Shown here: in pieces, positions 44,071-52,683 of the stretch
How the letters are laid out: every line of letters begins with the position of its first letter
Numbering within the stretch: the stretch's first letter is position 1
DNA from: Pseudoduganella guangdongensis
Lineage (GTDB): Bacteria > Pseudomonadota > Gammaproteobacteria > Burkholderiales > Burkholderiaceae_D
Assembly (NCBI RefSeq): GCF_009857475.1
Contig: NZ_WWCJ01000009.1
Location: forward strand, 186,001 to 250,000
Length of the DNA stretch: 64,000 bases
Reading direction: 5' to 3'
The notes under the pieces: generated by a model
Told to the model about the DNA's origin: nothing
The model's input: only the letters and a program-made list of their open reading frames with translations
Database searches by the model: none
Made by a program: the position numbers and the translations under genes

Positions 44071-45998
44071 GTTTTTACGAACATATCGATATGCTGGCCG
44101 AAGGCGGCATGCTGCGCCGCCTGGGCCCCGTGTTCGCGCGCTTCGTCACATCACTGGCGGCGCAGGGCAGCGATGCGGCCGGCACGCCGCTGGCCCTGGC
44201 CTGCCTGCTGCTGTCCGAGCTGGAAGGCCGCGGCCACAGCTGCCTGCAGCTGGCGGCGCTGGCCGACGACCCCTCGCCCATGCTGGGCTGGAGCGACGAC
44301 GACTGGCCCGCGCTGTGCGCCGAAGCGGGCGCGCTGCCGCAAGGCGCCGCCGCCTGGCAAGCCTACCTGCAAGCCTGCCCGCAAGTGCTGTCCTGGCCCG
44401 GCGGCGCCGACCACGGCCAGCCGCTGGTGCTGGCCGGCGGCCGCCTCTACCTGCGCCGCTACTGGTCGGACGAGAACACGGTGGCCGATGCGGTGCGCGG
44501 GCGCACCGGCGCCGGCAGCGCCGGGCCGGCGCCGGCGCTGCTGCGGCAATGGCTGGACCGCCTGTTCACCCACGCCACGCGCGAAGGCGGTGTCGATTGG
44601 CAGAAGATCGCCTGCGCCGTGGCGGCGCGCGGCGGGCTGGCGGTGATCACCGGCGGTCCCGGCACCGGCAAGACCTATACCGTGGCGCGCCTGCTGGCAC
44701 TTTTATTCGCGGTGGAGGGCGAGCAGGCCGGCAACCTGCGCGTGGCGCTGGCCGCGCCGACCGGCAAGGCTGCCGCGCGCCTGAAGCAAGCCATCGACGA
44801 TGCATTGGAAAAACTGGAGGTGGGGCTGGACGGCGCCTTGCCCCTGCGCGCCCTGGCCGAGCGCATGGGCGGTGCGCGCACCCTGCATTCGCTGCTGGGG
44901 GCGCGGCCCGATACGCGCGCCTTCCGCCACAACGCCGCCAACCCGCTCGACGTGGACGTGCTGATTGTCGACGAGGCCTCGATGGTGCACCTGGAAATGA
45001 TGGCGGCCCTGCTGGAAGCCCTGCCGCCCACGGCGCGCCTGATCCTGCTGGGCGACAAGGACCAGCTGGCATCGGTGGAAGCCGGCTCCGTGCTGGGCGA
45101 CTTGTGCCACGACGCGCAAGCCGGCGGCTACGACGCCGCCACCGCCGCCTTCGTGCAGGCCGCGACCGGCCAGGACATCGGGCCCGAGTACCTGGGCCAC
45201 GCGGGCGCTTTGGCGCAACAGACCGTGATGCTGCGCCAGAGCCGCCGCTTCGGCGGCCCGATCGGCCAGCTGGCCCTGGCCGTCAACCAGGGCGATGCGG
45301 AAGCGGCGCGCGCCGTGCTGCGCGCCGACAGCGCGGGACAGCTGCACTGGAACGAGGCGGCGCAGCAGGAGGACATGCTGCGCCTGGCGGCGGAAGGCTA
45401 CCGCCCCTTCCTGCAACTGGTGCAGCAAGGCAGCGGCGGCCACGAGCACGACGCCTGGGCCGCCGGCGTGCTGCAGGCTTTCGAAAGCTTCCGCCTGTTG
45501 TGCGCGGTGCGCGAAGGGGAGTGGGGCGTGACGGGACTGAACGACAGCATCGCCCAGCGCCTGGAGTCGCTAGGCTTGCTGAAGCGGCGCGGCGAATGGT
45601 ATGTGGGACGGCCGGTCATGGTCACGCGCAATGACTACGCCACCGGCGTGTACAACGGCGATATCGGCCTGGTGCTGCCCGACCCTGAGCGGGCCGGCTC
45701 GCTGCGCGTCTATTTCTCCGACGCCGGCAAGGTGCGCAGCGTGCTGGCGACGCGCCTGCGCAATGTGGATACCGCCTTCGCCATGACGGTGCATAAATCG
45801 CAGGGTTCGGAGTTCAGCCACACGGTGCTGGTGCTGCCGCGCGAGGCTTCCAGCGTGCTGGCGCGCGAGCTGGTCTACACCGGCATCACGCGCGCGCGCC
45901 AGCGCTTCACCTTGCTGACGCCGAATCCCGGCGTGCTGCCGGACGCGATCCGGCGCCGCACCGAGCGCACCAGCGGCTTGCACAGCCTGCTCGCCTAG
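44067..45998 (+). CDS. recD: Exodeoxyribonuclease V alpha subunit RecD
   Basis: The 643-residue SF1B helicase has an N-terminal regulatory domain (residues 1-170), Walker A GGPGTGKTYTV (~193-203), Walker B-type IVDEASMVHLEMM, GDKDQLASVEAGSVLGDL and the C-terminal TVHKSQGSEF and LVYTGITRAR motifs. It is the 5'-3' motor of RecBCD. An in-frame extension upstream lies within recB and is not used. It ends five bases before the stop codon of the convergent kinase gene. Confidence 0.95.
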   Translation: MSFYEHIDMLAEGGMLRRLGPVFARFVTSLAAQGSDAAGTPLALACLLLSELEGRGHSCLQLAALADDPSPMLGWSDDDWPALCAEAGALPQGAAAWQAYLQACPQVLSWPGGADHGQPLVLAGGRLYLRRYWSDENTVADAVRGRTGAGSAGPAPALLRQWLDRLFTHATREGGVDWQKIACAVAARGGLAVITGGPGTGKTYTVARLLALLFAVEGEQAGNLRVALAAPTGKAAARLKQAIDDALEKLEVGLDGALPLRALAERMGGARTLHSLLGARPDTRAFRHNAANPLDVDVLIVDEASMVHLEMMAALLEALPPTARLILLGDKDQLASVEAGSVLGDLCHDAQAGGYDAATAAFVQAATGQDIGPEYLGHAGALAQQTVMLRQSRRFGGPIGQLALAVNQGDAEAARAVLRADSAGQLHWNEAAQQEDMLRLAAEGYRPFLQLVQQGSGGHEHDAWAAGVLQAFESFRLLCAVREGEWGVTGLNDSIAQRLESLGLLKRRGEWYVGRPVMVTRNDYATGVYNGDIGLVLPDPERAGSLRVYFSDAGKVRSVLATRLRNVDTAFAMTVHKSQGSEFSHTVLVLPREASSVLARELVYTGITRARQRFTLLTPNPGVLPDAIRRRTERTSGLHSLLA

Positions 45999-46002
45999 GC
46001 CG

Positions 46003-48357
46003 TCAAGCGGCCTGCTCGCCCGAGCCCTCGGCCGCCTGCAGGTCGGCGTGGATGGCCTGCAGCACCGCGTCCAGCATCGGCGCCAGGCGCGCCAGTTCGG
46101 GCGCCGCGTCGGCGCCGCCGCGCAGGGCGTTCAGCACTTCCGCCGCCGCCTGGCGCAAGCCTTCCATGCCCAGCTGCGCCGCCATGCCGGCCAGCGTGTG
46201 GGCCAGCCGTTGCGCGCGCGCGCGGTTGCCGTGCGCCAGCGCGTCGCCGATGGTGGCGTGCAGCGCGGCCTGGCTTTGCAGGAACTGGCCCAGCGCTTTG
46301 TGCAGCTGCGCGCCATTGCCCTGCGCGCGCGCCAGCGCCCCGGCCATGTCGATGCCGCAGGCGCTCAGGGCCGGCCAGGCCGCCCGCGCCGCCGCCTGTG
46401 CCTCGGCGCTGGCCGACGCGGCCGGCAGGGCATGCCGGAAAAGGGCGGTGAAGATGAAGCGGTTGCCTTGCACCGGGTCGCTTTCCAGCAGCAGGTGGCC
46501 GCCCATCATGGCCGCCAGCTGGCGCGCCACCGACAGGCCCAGGCCGGCCGCGCAGTCGCCCTGCGACACCGGCTCGAACAGCTGGATGGCGGCGTCGCGC
46601 GCCACGCCGGTGTCGCGCACTTCGCAGCGCAGCACCGTGGCGCCCTGCTGCGCCGGCGCGCCTTGCGCGCCTTGGCCGCCGTCCTCGCGCTGCAGCACCA
46701 GCAGCACCTTGCCTTGCTCGGTGAAGCGCACCGCATGTGCTAAAAGGTGCTGCAGCAATTGCTGCAAGCGCGCCGCGTCGCCCACCAGCTCGGACGGCAC
46801 CGCGGCATCGACCGCGCATTCCAGCTGCAAGCCCTTGACCTGGGCCGGCGCCTGCCATGCCGCGCAAGCCTGTTCGGCGGCCTGGCGCACGCTGAACACG
46901 CATTCCTCCATCTGGAACTTGCCAGCCTCGATGCGCGAGAAATCGAGGATATCGTTGAACATGGCCTGCAGGTTGGTCGCCGCCCCGTCCACCTGCTGCA
47001 GGTAGCTGCGCTGGCGCGCGTCGAGCTGGCCCTGCAGCACCAGCTGCGTCAGGCCGATGATGGCGTTCAGCGGCGTGCGGATCTCGTGGCTCATATTGGC
47101 CAGGAAGGAGCTCTTGCTGCGGTTGGCCATATCGGCCGTTTCCTGCGCCGCCGCAATGGCGCGTTCGGCCTGGCGCAGTTCCGTCACATCCAGCCCAAAG
47201 GAGAGCAGGGCGATATCGCCTTCCTCCAGCACCGTGTGGCGCCAGGCGATGCGCCGCTCGTCGCCGGAAGCGGTGGTCAGCATGTGCTCCTGCGCCGCCG
47301 GCATGGCGCGCAGCTGCTCCGGCTGGCCGCCGGCCGGCCATAGCGCGATGGCGGACATGGGCAGCAGCGGCAGGTCGCGCCAGACGCGGCCCAGCACAGC
47401 ATGGCGCGCGCAGCCGGTCAGGCGCACCGCCGTGTCGTTAAACAGCAGCACTTCGCCGTCGCGCCCCAGGCCCAGCACCAGCAGGTCGGTATTGTTGGTC
47501 AGCTGATCCAGCAGGCGGCGCGTGCGGCGCAGCTTTTCGCCCGCCGCGTCGCGTGCCGCCGCCGCACCGACCAGGTCCTGCTGCAAGGCGTGCAGCGACA
47601 GCAGCAGCTCGCCCGTCTCGTCGTGGTAGGGTTGCGGCGCCGGCGAGGACAGGTCGCCCTGGCGCATGCGCTGCGCCACCGCCAGCGCCTCGGCCAGCGG
47701 CCGGGTGATGCTGCGGCTGATCAGCCAGGCCAGGGCCACCGCCATGGCCAGCGACGCTGCCAGGATGGCCAGCAGCAGCAGGCTGTCGCGCTCCACGCGG
47801 TCAGCCGCCTGGCCCTCGGTAAAGCGCGCGCGGCTCGCTGCCAGTTGCACCAGGTTGTCGACCACGCGCCGGTGCTGTTCGTAGCTGCGCTTCATTGCCA
47901 GCAAGGCATGCGCGGCGCGCGCGCGCTCGCCCAGGTCGAGCGCCGGCACCAGCTGGCCGAAGGCGTCGCGGTAAAAGGCGGCGGCGTGCAGATTGCTTTG
48001 CTTGAGGGTCTCGGCCAGGCTGGGGTCGAGCGGGCGGCTTTTCCAGTACTGCTCGCGCGCCAGCTGCTGCGCGTGCAGGGTGCGCAGGCGCTGCGCCAGC
48101 TGGTCGCGTTCCAGCTGGTTGCCGGCGGCGGCCAGCTGCTGCGCCACCAGGAAGGACTCGATGATGTAGAGCGGTGGCGGCAGCACGTCCGCGATCAGGT
48201 CCTTGCCCTGCACGACGTCGCCGTACAGCGGGCCGTTGACGCGCAATTTATCCAGCGTGCGGAACGACCAAAGCCCGTACAGCAGGAAGCCGCAGGCGAA
48301 GATCCCCACGAGGAGCGCCAGGCGGCGCGCGAAGCGCAGATTGCGCAGCAGGTCCAT
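46003..48357 (-). CDS. Membrane sensor kinase with degenerate ATPase domain and Hpt
   Basis: The 784-residue protein has two transmembrane helices (about residues 14-32 and 193-213), a periplasmic helical bundle, HAMP (~213-266), PAS (~285-395), HisKA with MSHEIRTPLNAIIGL (~420) and a C-terminal Hpt domain (RLAHTLAGMAAQLG). The HATPase-like region is eroded: the N-box, normally NAxKF, reads LLAHAVRFT without the Asn, and the G1 box reads RDTGVARDA instead of DxGxGI, while GLGLSVARQL remains. ATP binding is therefore doubtful, and the protein may act as a phosphatase, a dimerisation partner or a phosphotransfer scaffold. No receiver domain. Confidence 0.85.
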   Translation of the reverse strand: MDLLRNLRFARRLALLVGIFACGFLLYGLWSFRTLDKLRVNGPLYGDVVQGKDLIADVLPPPLYIIESFLVAQQLAAAGNQLERDQLAQRLRTLHAQQLAREQYWKSRPLDPSLAETLKQSNLHAAAFYRDAFGQLVPALDLGERARAAHALLAMKRSYEQHRRVVDNLVQLAASRARFTEGQAADRVERDSLLLLAILAASLAMAVALAWLISRSITRPLAEALAVAQRMRQGDLSSPAPQPYHDETGELLLSLHALQQDLVGAAAARDAAGEKLRRTRRLLDQLTNNTDLLVLGLGRDGEVLLFNDTAVRLTGCARHAVLGRVWRDLPLLPMSAIALWPAGGQPEQLRAMPAAQEHMLTTASGDERRIAWRHTVLEEGDIALLSFGLDVTELRQAERAIAAAQETADMANRSKSSFLANMSHEIRTPLNAIIGLTQLVLQGQLDARQRSYLQQVDGAATNLQAMFNDILDFSRIEAGKFQMEECVFSVRQAAEQACAAWQAPAQVKGLQLECAVDAAVPSELVGDAARLQQLLQHLLAHAVRFTEQGKVLLVLQREDGGQGAQGAPAQQGATVLRCEVRDTGVARDAAIQLFEPVSQGDCAAGLGLSVARQLAAMMGGHLLLESDPVQGNRFIFTALFRHALPAASASAEAQAAARAAWPALSACGIDMAGALARAQGNGAQLHKALGQFLQSQAALHATIGDALAHGNRARAQRLAHTLAGMAAQLGMEGLRQAAAEVLNALRGGADAAPELARLAPMLDAVLQAIHADLQAAEGSGEQAA

Positions 48358-48387
48358 GGTGCCTCTCGGCAGAGAACCCCGTCGGGA

Positions 48388-49257
48388 TCAGGTGCGGCGG
48401 CGACGGCGTTCGGATGAAGTGCGCGCAGCTTTCTTGCGCGGGCCGGATGCTTTCATCACCTTGGGCGCAGTGTCGCCCGCGAGCAGGCGGCGAATATTGA
48501 GCGCGTCCATCAGGCGCGCCGAATTGCCGCTGGCGTTGAGCAGTACCAGGGTGGCGTTGCGGCCGGCCTCGCTGATCCGCATGATGAGGCAGCGGCCCGC
48601 TTCTTCGGTGTAGCCGGTCTTCGACAGGCCGATGTCCCAGCCCTTGGCGCCGACCAGGCGGTTGGTGTTGTGGTACTCGACCTTGCGCCCCTTCATGGTC
48701 ATGACTTCCTCGGTATCGGTCGACATGCGGCGGATTTCCGGGTATTTGGCGGCGGCGGCGGCCATCTTCACCAGGTCGGCGGCGTTCGAGGTGTTGTGCG
48801 GCGACAGGCCGGTCGGCTCGTCGATGCGGGTGCTGTGCATGCCGAGCTGCTTGATCTTGGCATCAACCGCTGCCTTGAAGGCGGCCGGGCCGCCCGGGAA
48901 GGTGCGCGAGAGCGAGGCGGCGGCGCGGTTGTCGGACGACATCAGGGCCAGCTGCAGCGCTTCGCCGCGCGAAATGGTGGCGCCCACCGGCACGCGCGAG
49001 GTGCTGTGCTTGAGGGTGTCGACATCGTCGCGGTCAATGCTGATCTGCTCCTGCATATCGAGCTTGGAGTCCAGCACGACCATGGCGGTCATCAATTTGG
49101 TGAGGGAAGCGATCGGGACCACGGCGGTGGCGTTTTTTTCGACCAGCACTTTGCCGGTCTCATCCTCAACGACCAGCACGGATTGCGAGCTCATAGGCGC
49201 GGCAAACACGGCGGCGGAGATCGACATCAGCAGGGCTGCGGTGATTTTCTTTAGCAT
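48388..49257 (-). CDS. pbpG: D-alanyl-D-alanine endopeptidase (PBP7/PbpG type)
   Basis: The 289-residue periplasmic protein has a signal peptide (MLKKITAALLMSISAAVFA) and the penicillin-binding S11 triad motifs: SxxK as SLTK (~residue 54), SxN as SDN (~110) and KTG (~215). It matches PBP7-type endopeptidases, which cut peptidoglycan cross-links. The C-terminus ends in a basic tail (KKAARTSSERRRRRT) that could bind the cell wall or membrane. I chose the ATG at 49257 because it begins the signal peptide; a longer frame starts 25 codons earlier. Confidence 0.9.
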   Translation of the reverse strand: MLKKITAALLMSISAAVFAAPMSSQSVLVVEDETGKVLVEKNATAVVPIASLTKLMTAMVVLDSKLDMQEQISIDRDDVDTLKHSTSRVPVGATISRGEALQLALMSSDNRAAASLSRTFPGGPAAFKAAVDAKIKQLGMHSTRIDEPTGLSPHNTSNAADLVKMAAAAAKYPEIRRMSTDTEEVMTMKGRKVEYHNTNRLVGAKGWDIGLSKTGYTEEAGRCLIMRISEAGRNATLVLLNASGNSARLMDALNIRRLLAGDTAPKVMKASGPRKKAARTSSERRRRRT

Positions 49258-49381
49258 GTTCGGAATTAGGGGATCAGTCGGGGGGGAATATTGCTGTATT
49301 AGGGGCAATATTCTAAATTCCGAAGATATCACTTATGGGTTAACTCGTCCAGCCAACGTCAATTATGCGCAACTTAAAGCG

Positions 49382-49407
49382 AAAAAAAAGCCGGCTAAGC
49401 CGGCTTT
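49382..49407 (-). terminator. Rho-independent terminator of the sulfate-binding protein gene
   Basis: AAAGCCGGC-TAA-GCCGGCTTT forms a perfect 9-bp stem with a 3-base loop, and on the minus strand it is followed by a long T run (A8 on the plus strand). It starts six bases after the sbp stop codon. The remaining gap up to the pbpG start (49258-49381) shows only a presumed promoter. Confidence 0.9.
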
Positions 49408-49412
49408 AAAAT

Positions 49413-50423
49413 TCATTTAGACGAATAAATCTTGTCAAACTCCCCGCCGTCATCGAAGTGCTTCTTCTGCGCCGCGCGCCAGCCGCCAAACACCTCATCC
49501 ACGGTGAAGAGCGTGATCGGCTTGAAATTGGCGGCATATTTCTTGAATACCGCTTCCGAACGCGGACGCAAATAATGCTTGGCGATAATTTCCTGGCCGG
49601 CGTCGGAATACAGGAAATTCAGGTAAGCGGTGGCTTCCTTGCGGATATTCTTTTTGTCGACAACTTTATCGACCACGGCCACCGGCGACTCCGCCAGGAT
49701 CGACGTGGACGGATAAACCACCTCGAAGTTATCGCCGAATTCAGCGCGCACCATGCCGACCTCGTTTTCAAACGTCACCAGCACGTCGCCGATCTGGCGC
49801 TGGGTGAAGGTGGTGGTGGCCGCGCGGCCGCCGGCATCGAGGATCGGCACGTTCTTGAAAATCTTGCCCACCAGCTCGCGCGCGCCGGCTTCGTTGCCGC
49901 CTTTTTTCAGCACCGAGCCCCAGGCCGCCAGGTAGGTATAGCGGCCATTGCCGGCCGTTTTCGGGTTGGGGATGATCACTTGCACGCCCGGCTTGGCCAG
50001 GTCGCCCCAGTCCTTGATCGCCTTCGGGTTGCCCTTGCGCACCAGGTAGACCATGGTGGAGTAGGCTGGCGCGGCATTGTGCGGGAACTTCTTGGCCCAG
50101 TCCTGCACCACCAGGCCGCGATCGGCCAGCATGTCGATGTCATTGGCCTGGTTCATGGTCACGACCGACGCCTCCAGGCCGTCGGCCACGGCGCGCGCCT
50201 GCTTGGACGAGCCGCCGTGCGACTGCTTGATGGTGACCGCGACGCCGGTGCTCTTCTTATAGGCGGCGGCGAAGGCCGGGTTGACGTCCTTATACAGTTC
50301 ACGCGCCACGTCATAGGACACGTTCAGCAGGGTCACTTCCTGGGCCGCGGCGAGCGGCGCCACCGCGACGGAAGCCGCGGCCAGGGCGGCACCCAGTGCA
50401 AATGCGAATTTGTTATAAGTCAT
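49413..50423 (-). CDS. sbp: Sulfate ABC transporter substrate-binding protein
   Basis: The 336-residue periplasmic protein has a signal peptide ending PLAAAQ (~residue 28) and the sulfate/thiosulfate-binding protein pattern: LLNVSYDVARELYKD, SHGGSSKQARAV, VVTMNQANDID, IIPNPKTAGNGRYTYLAAWG, and YPSTSILAESPVAVVD. It binds sulfate for CysTWA. The permease and ATPase genes are not next to it, so it is unlinked from its transporter here. The 164-base upstream region is AT-rich with repeated ATAAG/TTATAAC motifs, possibly CysB sites. Confidence 0.92.
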   Translation of the reverse strand: MTYNKFAFALGAALAAASVAVAPLAAAQEVTLLNVSYDVARELYKDVNPAFAAAYKKSTGVAVTIKQSHGGSSKQARAVADGLEASVVTMNQANDIDMLADRGLVVQDWAKKFPHNAAPAYSTMVYLVRKGNPKAIKDWGDLAKPGVQVIIPNPKTAGNGRYTYLAAWGSVLKKGGNEAGARELVGKIFKNVPILDAGGRAATTTFTQRQIGDVLVTFENEVGMVRAEFGDNFEVVYPSTSILAESPVAVVDKVVDKKNIRKEATAYLNFLYSDAGQEIIAKHYLRPRSEAVFKKYAANFKPITLFTVDEVFGGWRAAQKKHFDDGGEFDKIYSSK

Positions 50424-50587
50424 GGCATTCTCTATTGTGAAAACAGATAAGCATGGTCTAGAATTCGGCGCCGAAAAGAAACTACTTATTCGTTATAAGC
50501 TTAGACAGGGTAGCGCAAAGCGGTGGCCGACGGGGATTTTGCCACTGGTGTATATTCCGCCTGTAAATTGCTTATCTGAGAGCATGC
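50424..50587 (-). promoter_or_regulatory. AT-rich regulatory region upstream of sbp
   Basis: The region between sbp and the divergent acetyltransferase gene contains GCTTATAACGAATAAG and a second ATAAGC (ATAAGCATGG), resembling the AT-rich half-sites bound by the cysteine regulator CysB. No defined CysB consensus can be matched with certainty. It probably holds both divergent promoters. Confidence 0.35.
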
Positions 50588-51106
50588 ATGAGTTTTGAAA
50601 TACGCCGCGCGGAAGCCAACGACGCCACGGCTGCCTGTGAGGTACTGCGACGCTCGATTACCGAGTGTTGTGTGCTTGACCATAAAAACGATCCCGCCAT
50701 CCTGGCTGCCTGGCTCGGCAACAAGACCCCGGAGACGGTTGCGTCCTGGTTCGCCTCGCCCACCAATTTCGCCCTGGTGGCCACCGAGCAGGGCGCGGTG
50801 GTCGGCGTCGCCCTGTTGACGGCGGCCGGCAAGCTCGCCCTATGCTACCTGCTGCCGGAAGCGCGCCTGCGCGGCGCCGGCAAGGCCCTGCTGGCGTGCG
50901 TCGAAGCGCAGGCGTGCAGCTGGGGCGTCAAGGCCCTGCAGCTGCACAGCACCGCCAGCGGCGAGGCATTCTTTGCGCAGCAAGGCTACCTGCGTGCCGG
51001 CAATGTCCGCTCGCCCTATGGCGTGGAAACCGTCTTCTTCTGGAAGCAGCTGGACGGCAGCATCTGTGACGCCAGCAAACCCAAGCGCTTCTGCGGCTGC
51101 AGTTGA
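50588..51106 (+). CDS. GNAT family N-acetyltransferase
   Basis: The 172-residue cytoplasmic protein has the GNAT fold: N-terminal FEIRRAEANDATAACEVL, the acetyl-CoA-binding motif A as LYYLLPEARLRGAGKALLACVEAQA (Q/RxxGxG/A as RLRGAGKA) and the C-terminal beta-bulge region FFAQQGYLRAG. The C-terminal CDASKPKRFCGCS tail, with three Cys, is an unusual addition. Substrate unknown. Confidence 0.82.
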   Translation: MSFEIRRAEANDATAACEVLRRSITECCVLDHKNDPAILAAWLGNKTPETVASWFASPTNFALVATEQGAVVGVALLTAAGKLALCYLLPEARLRGAGKALLACVEAQACSWGVKALQLHSTASGEAFFAQQGYLRAGNVRSPYGVETVFFWKQLDGSICDASKPKRFCGCS

Positions 51107-51189
51107 GCATTGCCCCGATTCAACCGTACCGTGCAATTTGGACACCACTGCTATAGTGTCTTATCGACAATCTCCGCGCGGGGTTCACC

Positions 51190-52683
51190 ATGCTCCAACC
51201 GCAGAACAAGCACACCGAAACTTTTATCTCAACCGGTATCCCCGGCCTCGACGCCATCCTGGCAGGCGGGCTGACCAAGGACCGGCTGTACCTGCTGGAA
51301 GGCGATCCCGGCGCCGGGAAAACCACCATGGCCTTGCAATTCCTGGTGGAGGGCGCGCGCCTGGGCGAACCGGTGCTGTACATCACCCTGGCCGAGAACG
51401 AAGTGGAGCTGCGGGCGGTGGCCCGCTCGCACGGCTTCGTGATGGACGGTATCAGCGTGCAGGAAATCATCCCGGCCGAGAGCGTGCTCGATCCGGACGA
51501 GCAGTACACGGTGTTCCACCCGTCCGAAGTCGAGCTGGGGGAGACCAACCGCCGCATCCTGTCCTATATCGACCAGCTCAATCCAACCCGCGTGGTGCTC
51601 GATTCCCTGTCCGAACTGCAGTTGCTGGCCGGTAGCGCGCTGCGTTACCGGCGCCACGTGCTGGCGCTCAAGCAGTACTTTGCCAAGCGCGCCTGCACCG
51701 CGCTGTTCCTGGACGACCGGACTGCTGTCAGCGGCGACCAGCAGGTGCGCAGTATCGCGCACGGCGTGATTTCGCTGCAGCATGCCGAATCCGGCTATGG
51801 GGCCGAGCGGCGCATCCTGCGCGTGCTGAAGTACCGCGGCATCGATTACCGGCGCGGCCCGCACGACTACATCATTCAGCGCGGCGGCGTGGTGGCCTAT
51901 CCGCGCATCGTGCCTTCCGAGTCGCGCGAGCGGCTGGCCCAGGAGCAGGTCTCCAGCGGGCGCGCGGAACTCGATACGCTGCTGGGCGGCGGTATCGAAG
52001 CGGGCTCCAGCACCCTGATTTCGGGGCCACCGGGCACCGGCAAGTCCAGCCTCGCCGCGCAGTTCGTCAAGACCGCGACCGAGCAGGGGCACATGGCGGC
52101 CATGTTTGTGTTCGAGGAGTCGCTCAACACCCTGCTGAACCGGGCCGACGGCATCGGCATGGACTTGCGCACCCCGCTGGCCAAGGGCTTGCTCAAAGTG
52201 CACCAGATCAACCCGGCCGAATTGTCGCCCGGCCAGTTCTCGCACCTGGTGTGCCAGGTGGCGGATGAGGGCGCGCGGGTGGTGGTGATCGACAGCCTGA
52301 ACGGCTATATGAACGCGATGCCGGAAGCGCGCTTCCTCATCACCCATTTGCGCGAAGTGCTGACCTACCTGGGACAGCGCGGCGTGCTCACCTTCCTGGT
52401 CGGGGTGCAGCAGGGCGTGATCGGGCCGATGGGGTCGAGCGTGGACGTCAGCTACCTGGCCGACAATGTGCTGCTGCTGCGTTACTACGAAGCGTTCGGT
52501 GCGGTGCACAAGGCCTTGTCCGTGTTCAAGAAGCGCGGCAGCGCGCACGAGACGACGCTGCGCTCGTTCCAGGTCACCCGGCAGGGTATCCAGGTCGGGC
52601 CGGTGCTGGCCGGCTTCCGCGGCATCCTGACCGGGGTGCCGACCCCGGAGGGCAAGGCCGGCGGCGAGGCGGCGCATGGATAA
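51190..52683 (+). CDS. KaiC-like double RecA-type ATPase
   Basis: The 497-residue protein has two KaiC/RadA-like ATPase domains. Domain 1 has Walker A GDPGAGKTT (~residues 39-46) and Walker B VVLDSLSEL; domain 2 has Walker A GPPGTGKSS (~282-290), the paired catalytic glutamates FEESLN and Walker B VVVIDSLNGY. Domain 1 has a single Glu (LAENE) where KaiC CI has a pair. Such proteobacterial KaiC homologues are not a full clock but occur with histidine kinases and control stress or lifestyle responses. It overlaps the next gene, a hybrid kinase, by 8 bases, so the two probably work together. No KaiA/KaiB is seen. Confidence 0.9.
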   Translation: MLQPQNKHTETFISTGIPGLDAILAGGLTKDRLYLLEGDPGAGKTTMALQFLVEGARLGEPVLYITLAENEVELRAVARSHGFVMDGISVQEIIPAESVLDPDEQYTVFHPSEVELGETNRRILSYIDQLNPTRVVLDSLSELQLLAGSALRYRRHVLALKQYFAKRACTALFLDDRTAVSGDQQVRSIAHGVISLQHAESGYGAERRILRVLKYRGIDYRRGPHDYIIQRGGVVAYPRIVPSESRERLAQEQVSSGRAELDTLLGGGIEAGSSTLISGPPGTGKSSLAAQFVKTATEQGHMAAMFVFEESLNTLLNRADGIGMDLRTPLAKGLLKVHQINPAELSPGQFSHLVCQVADEGARVVVIDSLNGYMNAMPEARFLITHLREVLTYLGQRGVLTFLVGVQQGVIGPMGSSVDVSYLADNVLLLRYYEAFGAVHKALSVFKKRGSAHETTLRSFQVTRQGIQVGPVLAGFRGILTGVPTPEGKAGGEAAHG

